DNA from: Rhodanobacter sp. 7MK24
GTDB lineage: Bacteria > Pseudomonadota > Gammaproteobacteria > Xanthomonadales > Rhodanobacteraceae
Length of the DNA: 64,000 bases
Assembly: GCF_014842995.1 (NCBI RefSeq)
Contig: NZ_JACYXL010000001.1
Location: 435,183 to 499,182 of the forward strand
Direction: 5' to 3'
Each line of letters starts with the position of its first letter. Within the stretch, counting starts at the first letter, position 1. Positions 63,314 through 64,000 of the stretch are shown here, piece by piece. Under the pieces are notes generated by a model. That model searched no databases. It saw only the letters and a program-made list of their open reading frames with translations, and was not told the DNA's origin. Both the position numbers and the translations under genes were made by a program.

Positions 63314-63335
63314 TCGTCGGTCGCGTGACACAAGC

Positions 63336-63367
63336 AAAAGGCCCGACGGGAAACCGCCGGGCCTTTT
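63336..63367 (+). terminator. Rho-independent terminator after the aminotransferase
   Basis: A stem of 13 pairs with one mismatch (AAAAGGCCCG-A-CGG against CCG-C-CGGGCCTTTT) closes a GAAA-type loop and ends TTTTGCTTT. Confidence 0.9.
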
Positions 63368-63468
63368 GCTTTCGCCCTCCTCTCTTTGGAGAGGGTGGGG
63401 TCCACGCGATGGCCGGATCTCCCGTTGGCCGCTTGTGGGGAGGGTGTGTTTTTGCTCCTGCGTCCTTG

Positions 63469-63804
63469 TCAATCTTGGGGGCGCAGCGCCGCCACAGTCA
63501 GGGTTACTAGGCTGAAGTAATTCGAGGGAACGATGCCAGGCGACGTCGCGTCTCTTAGGGACTCCCCGATTTCCATGAGGGGGAGCTGTAGGCTAGCCCA
63601 TGACGCGCCGGCCTTCTTGACTGCGGCTGCCACGTATCCCACGATTCGATAGGGTAGATAGACCGAACCGGGGCGGTCATGAAACGGATATTCACGATGC
63701 CACGTGCCTTCATTTTCGACCTGAAGCAGGATCATTGGGTGAGACGGGAAAGGCCTCTTGTGCACGCGCCAGATTGCGCGTATCTGTCCGTGATGAAAGC
63801 CCAC
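63469..63804 (-). CDS. Hypothetical protein near the window end
   Basis: This is a 111-residue open frame starting with GTG, or 88 residues from an internal ATG at 63735. I recognise no family. GC is lower than in the core genes. The sequence is balanced in composition (VENEGTWHREYPFHDRPGSVYLPYR), which is more protein-like than a repeat translation. No clear ribosome site is seen. The remaining 196 bases to the window end hold nothing recognisable. Confidence 0.35.
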   Translation of the reverse strand: MGFHHGQIRAIWRVHKRPFPSHPMILLQVENEGTWHREYPFHDRPGSVYLPYRIVGYVAAAVKKAGASWASLQLPLMEIGESLRDATSPGIVPSNYFSLVTLTVAALRPQD

Positions 63805-64000
63805 GCAACGTTACCAGCTAAGGAAGCGGGGAGCCTGGGTCGATGTTTTAATAACCGGCTTGGTTCTGCCTCTTGGTTCAGTCAAGTAGCTGGTGCTATC
63901 GGTCTGAACATGCCGCTTCGAATTGATCAGAGGGAAACAGGGTGCGCACTTGGCGTCGCGTCCGGTTGCATTCTGGAAAGCCATCCACTTGGATGCTCTT

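Overview
The window is GC-rich bacterial chromosome, almost entirely single-copy housekeeping genes with short intergenic gaps. Several features suggest a gammaproteobacterium of the Xanthomonadales, most likely Rhodanobacteraceae (Rhodanobacter/Dyella-like): an Rrf2-controlled sufBCDS cluster, a small NAD-type isocitrate dehydrogenase, LpxO, the phoBR-ppk-ppx block, panBCD directly after pcnB-folK, and the style of the dispersed intergenic repeats. This placement is an inference from gene content; there is no rRNA in the window.

Layout. 1-3233: the end of a probable type III restriction-modification locus (methyltransferase tail, then Res). 3262-5077: glnK-amtB nitrogen operon read leftward, with a good sigma-54 promoter. 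5270-13347: SUF iron-sulfur operon (Rrf2 regulator, sufB, methyltransferase, lipoprotein, sufC, sufD, an AT-rich membrane-protein gene, sufS), then an acyltransferase and, after a short gap, a fatty acid hydroxylase. 14211-15596: lpxH and a periplasmic cyclophilin. 15943-22779: phosphate and polyphosphate block (phoB, phoR, ppk1, Sel1-like protein, ppx), all leftward. 22863-29812: bepA, grxC plus an AhpD-like gene, NAD-isocitrate dehydrogenase, an AraC-type regulator, a serine hydrolase and a small hypothetical gene. 29933-31415: an ECF41-type sigma factor with its carboxymuconolactone-decarboxylase partner and a candidate autoregulatory promoter. 31419-38618: lpxO, thiD, a GIY-YIG nuclease cassette, phoH2, bcp, gcvR, dapA-bamC and fdxA. 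39138-43440: tRNA-Glu(CTC), pcnB-folK and panB-panC-panD. 43685-46314: metNIQ methionine importer. 46384-54393: glutathione peroxidase, dacB, slyD, a flavin monooxygenase, a GNAT, outer-membrane phospholipase A, a YcaQ-type protein and small envelope proteins. 54571-55445: two cold-shock genes, each with its own terminator. 55568-63313: hydrolase, old-yellow-enzyme-type oxidoreductase, pirin, Mpo1-like protein, GNAT-Rieske pair, MipA-type porin-like protein, and a HAD phosphatase with a class III aminotransferase.

The non-genic sequence is dominated by three repeat families that the genes do not explain. Family A is about 60 bp with two palindromes and has ten copies here. Family B is about 100 bp and shares one palindrome with A. 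Family C is a roughly 148-bp miniature element whose ends begin GTCATTCCGGCG. The most notable structure is a GIY-YIG nuclease gene packed tightly between two inverted copies of the family C end sequence (33326-33686), which looks like a minimal mobile cassette. A separate 255-bp stretch between bcp and gcvR has perfect 15-bp terminal inverted repeats. No CRISPR array, prophage, transposase gene or rRNA was seen.
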